DNA of 7,404 nt from Candidatus Anaerobutyricum stercoripullorum (GTDB lineage Bacteria > Bacillota > Clostridia > Lachnospirales > Lachnospiraceae), in assembly GCA_019114885.1 (NCBI GenBank), contig DXEQ01000132.1, positions 1 through 7,404 of the forward strand, given 5' to 3'. The stretch's first letter is position 1. Every line of letters starts with the position of its first letter. The notes beneath the pieces were generated by a model, which searched no databases, had not been told where the DNA came from, and saw only the letters and a program-made list of their open reading frames with translations. Both the position numbers and the translations under genes were made by a program. Positions 5,651-7,404 of this stretch are shown in pieces.

Positions 5651-6949
5651 TCACACTTTCCAGAATGCTACGCTATGCGGCGGCAGTTCGTATCCGCCCT
5701 CGAAGGTGACAGTCTTGCCGGTGAGAAGGTCCGTACCTTCTGCTGCCTGAGCGTCGAACGGGGCGAAGTAGGGGGCGTCATCAATGTTGATCGCCACAAG
5801 AATCCGCTCTTCTTCGCAGGCTCTCTCGAAGACAAGCTGTTTGCTCCACACATGGAGGTTGCGGTAGCCGCCGTCATAGAGGGCCGGATGCTCCGTGTGG
5901 AGCTTTGCGTATGCGGCGATGGTGTCGGTCAGTTCATTCCACTCCGGTTTTTCGATGGCCGGGCGGAGGGCCTCATCACCATCTTTTTTGCGTCCTTCCA
6001 GTCCCCACTCACTTCCGTAATAGATGGACGGAACGCCCGGCATGCCGAAGAGCAGTCCATAGATGACAGGGAGATTCTCCTTGTCGGTGAGGATGCTGGC
6101 GATTCGTTCCACGTCGTGATTATCCAGGAAGCTTAAAAGATGCTTTCCGCGGTAAATGCACCAGTTCTCATAGCCGAACTGGCGGTTTAGGCTGTAGCTG
6201 ATCTCGTGCATGTTGTCGCTGTTGAAGCTGGAGTAGAGTCCTTTGTAACATTCATAATTGGTGACGGAGTGACATTTCTCATCGCTCATCCACATGTTGT
6301 AATCGCCGTGGAGGGTCTCGCCCATGAGGACGAACTCCGGTTTTACTTCATTGGCGAAGCGGCGGAGCTCCCGCAGATAGAAGTCGCTTAAGCAGTAGGC
6401 AACGTCCAGGCGGAGACCGTCAATATCGTAAAGGTCGATCCATTTTTGGATCACGTCGAAGTGGTACTGACGGACTTCCGGATTGTCCAGGTTCAGCTTC
6501 ACAAGCTCGTTGTGCCCCTCCCAGCCCTCATACCAGAAACCGTCGCCATAATTGGTGTCGCCGTCAAAATTGATATGGAACCAGCCGCAGTACGGACTGT
6601 CCCATTTTTTCTCCTGCACATCCTGAAAAGCCCAGAAGCCCCGGCCCACGTGATTGAACACGCCGTCGAACATGACCTTCATGCCGGCCGCATGGATGGC
6701 TTCACAGACTTTCTGCAGGTCTTCTTCCGTACCGAGACGGGAATCTACGGTAAGATAATCTCTGGTATCATAGCCGTGATAATCGCTCTCCATGAGCGGA
6801 TTAAAGAGTACGCAGGTGGCGCCGGTCTTTTTGATATGCTCCACCCAGTCCAGCACACGCAAGATCCGGTGATCCGGCTCTTTCTGGTCCAGAGCACCGC
6901 AAAGTCCCAGAGGATAAATCTGATAGATAACCGCTTTGTCAAACCACAT
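5651..6949 (-). CDS. Cytoplasmic GH13 alpha-amylase family glycosidase
   Basis: Alpha-glucan-active enzyme of 432 residues with a (beta/alpha)8 barrel, consistent with a maltodextrin-degrading hydrolase. The four GH13 signature regions are complete: region I DGVFNH (95-100), region II GLRLDVA with nucleophile D182, region III GETLHGD with acid/base E211, and region IV FLDNHD with D279. A short C-terminal beta domain (about 360-432) ends in the typical ELPPHSVAFW pattern. There is no signal peptide and no N-terminal carbohydrate-binding domain, so it should act in the cytoplasm on imported oligosaccharides, like neopullulanase, cyclomaltodextrinase or maltodextrin glucosidase types; the exact specificity is undetermined. 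The start at 6949 is chosen because AGGAGG (complement of 6958-6963) lies 8 bases upstream and MWFDKAVIYQIYP is the family N-terminus. A longer in-frame reading from 7021 has no ribosome binding site. It heads a two-gene unit with the HD protein. Confidence 0.92.
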   Translation of the reverse strand: MWFDKAVIYQIYPLGLCGALDQKEPDHRILRVLDWVEHIKKTGATCVLFNPLMESDYHGYDTRDYLTVDSRLGTEEDLQKVCEAIHAAGMKVMFDGVFNHVGRGFWAFQDVQEKKWDSPYCGWFHINFDGDTNYGDGFWYEGWEGHNELVKLNLDNPEVRQYHFDVIQKWIDLYDIDGLRLDVAYCLSDFYLRELRRFANEVKPEFVLMGETLHGDYNMWMSDEKCHSVTNYECYKGLYSSFNSDNMHEISYSLNRQFGYENWCIYRGKHLLSFLDNHDVERIASILTDKENLPVIYGLLFGMPGVPSIYYGSEWGLEGRKKDGDEALRPAIEKPEWNELTDTIAAYAKLHTEHPALYDGGYRNLHVWSKQLVFERACEEERILVAINIDDAPYFAPFDAQAAEGTDLLTGKTVTFEGGYELPPHSVAFWKV

Positions 6950-6957
6950 AATAGATT

Positions 6958-6963
6958 CCTCCT
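6958..6963 (-). promoter_or_regulatory. Ribosome binding site fixing the GH13 start
   Basis: AGGAGG on the minus strand, 8 bases before the ATG ending at 6947. It rules out the longer in-frame start at 7021, which would add 24 residues not related to GH13 and has no Shine-Dalgarno sequence. Confidence 0.8.
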
Positions 6964-7023
6964 GAATATAAAGAGTCGTTTTATTGCCTGTCGCCCATGG
7001 CGGACCGGCATATATTTCCATGG

Positions 7024-7096
7024 CATTTTATGAGAATGCAGAGATAGTATTTTGATTCTCAAACTATTGGAAATTCAAAAAAGTTCTCATAAAATG
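7024..7096 (-). repeat. 13-bp perfect inverted repeat in the GH13 leader
   Basis: CATTTTATGAGAA at 7024-7036 is the exact inverse of TTCTCATAAAATG at 7084-7096, separated by 47 bases. A smaller nested dyad (ATAGT at 7044-7048 with ACTAT at 7063-7067, plus TTGA with TCAA) sits near the same centre. The repeat could be paired operator sites or a leader RNA stem. No riboswitch class is recognised. Confidence 0.75.
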
Positions 7097-7098
7097 GG

Positions 7099-7130
7099 AA
7101 AAGTGCCCAATGCTGGCGCACAGGACACTT
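7099..7130 (-). terminator. Small hairpin with a short T-run, end of HPr gene or GH13 leader
   Basis: On the minus strand, GTGC-CCA arms (7118-7121 plus 7114-7116, and 7103-7109) form a 7-bp stem with one bulged base and a GCAT loop, followed by TTTT at 7102-7099. An alternative, mutually exclusive stem pairs 7123-7130 with 7101-7108. The T-run is short, so termination is uncertain. Confidence 0.35.
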
Positions 7131-7134
7131 CGTT

Positions 7135-7163
7135 AATATAGCATAATTCATAATAGATAGCAA
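7135..7163 (-). promoter_or_regulatory. Extended -10 promoter for the GH13/HD operon
   Basis: Read on the minus strand, TTGCTA (7163-7158), a 17-base spacer and TATATT (7140-7135), with an extended -10 TG directly before it (TGC at 7143-7141). Transcription would start near 7128, giving a leader of about 180 nt before the GH13 ATG. Confidence 0.6.
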
Positions 7164-7202
7164 GAAAAATCGTTAAAAAAACATCAGGAAAACACAGAGG
7201 GG

Positions 7203-7403
7203 TCAGGCAGCGATATATGGAGCGATCGCCTCCATGATGCGGTCCATCTCACCGTCTCTCTCCATGATGCGCAGATCGGCGGTCTTGCGCAGATTCATGG
7301 TCATCACGCCGAGGAGCGACTGGGCGTCAACGACATATTTCCCATAAACCAGATCAAAATGGCTGTGGAAATCTTCGATTGCCTTGACGAAAGAGGCGGC
7401 GTT
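7203..7403 (-). CDS. HPr-like (PTS phosphocarrier family) protein, 3' part
   Basis: The last 66 residues are visible; the 5' end lies outside the window. From FVKAIEDFHSHFDL onward the sequence aligns without gaps to residues 22 and later of classical HPr (PTS phosphocarrier), including the SLLGVMTMNL block that matches the SIMGVMSLG region, so Ser29 of the visible part takes the place of regulatory Ser46. The total length, about 83 residues, would be normal. The active-site His15 falls three codons outside the window. The residue at the Pro18 position is Asn and not the Pro of the usual HARPA motif, so this may be a divergent HPr paralogue and not the main ptsH product. Clostridia often carry such copies. 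It lies upstream of the GH13/HD unit on the same strand, with a promoter between. Confidence 0.62.
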   Translation of the reverse strand, partial: NAASFVKAIEDFHSHFDLVYGKYVVDAQSLLGVMTMNLRKTADLRIMERDGEMDRIMEAIAPYIAA

Positions 7404-7404
7404 G

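Noticed and set aside
6950..7021. N-terminal extension of the GH13 protein from an ATG at 7021, perhaps a signal peptide.
   Set aside because: No ribosome binding site, no hydrophobic segment, and the reading passes through the true AGGAGG site at 6958-6963.
7165..7203. T-rich run after the HPr-like stop (minus strand), considered as an intrinsic terminator.
   Set aside because: I could find no stem immediately before the T-run; the nearby CAGG-type matches are direct, not inverted.

Overview
The window looks like a piece of a Clostridia chromosome, most probably a gut Lachnospiraceae. The reasons are moderate GC content with strong AGGAGG-type ribosome binding sites, extended -10 promoters, short A/T-rich gaps, and the particular families present (UvrX/YqjW-like Y-family polymerase with a YolD-like partner, AIM24, NagD-like HAD, cytoplasmic GH13, divergent HPr). 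The family-level placement is inference from gene style, not from a marker gene.

Layout. Plus strand: the 3' part of an ABC-F ATPase gene (2-1339), then an SOS-type promoter carrying two LexA-box matches (1380-1432). It is followed by a two-gene overlapping cassette of a Y-family translesion polymerase (1523-2791) and a YolD-like small protein (2781-3101). Next come a 38-bp tandem duplication, terminator-like hairpins and a promoter, and an AIM24-family gene (3346-4119). A second extended -10 promoter drives a NagD-like HAD phosphatase gene (4293-5066). A long compound hairpin (5088-5140) separates this plus-strand block from the convergent minus-strand block. Minus strand, read right to left: the 3' part of an HPr-like gene (7403-7203), a promoter and a structured leader of about 180 nt, a GH13 alpha-amylase-family gene (6949-5651), and an HD-domain hydrolase gene (5625-5158), 25 nt downstream in the same transcription unit.

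How they work together. The clearest functional unit is the polymerase/YolD pair. It has its own promoter with LexA-like operators in the -35/-10 spacer and at the start site, so it is probably a DNA-damage-inducible mutasome. The GH13 enzyme has no signal peptide and would act on imported malto-oligosaccharides; an HPr-like gene upstream fits a carbohydrate context but does not prove a link. ABC-F, AIM24 and NagD look like independent neighbours. No gene-free stretch exceeds 300 bases. No CRISPR array, IS element, tRNA or rRNA was seen.
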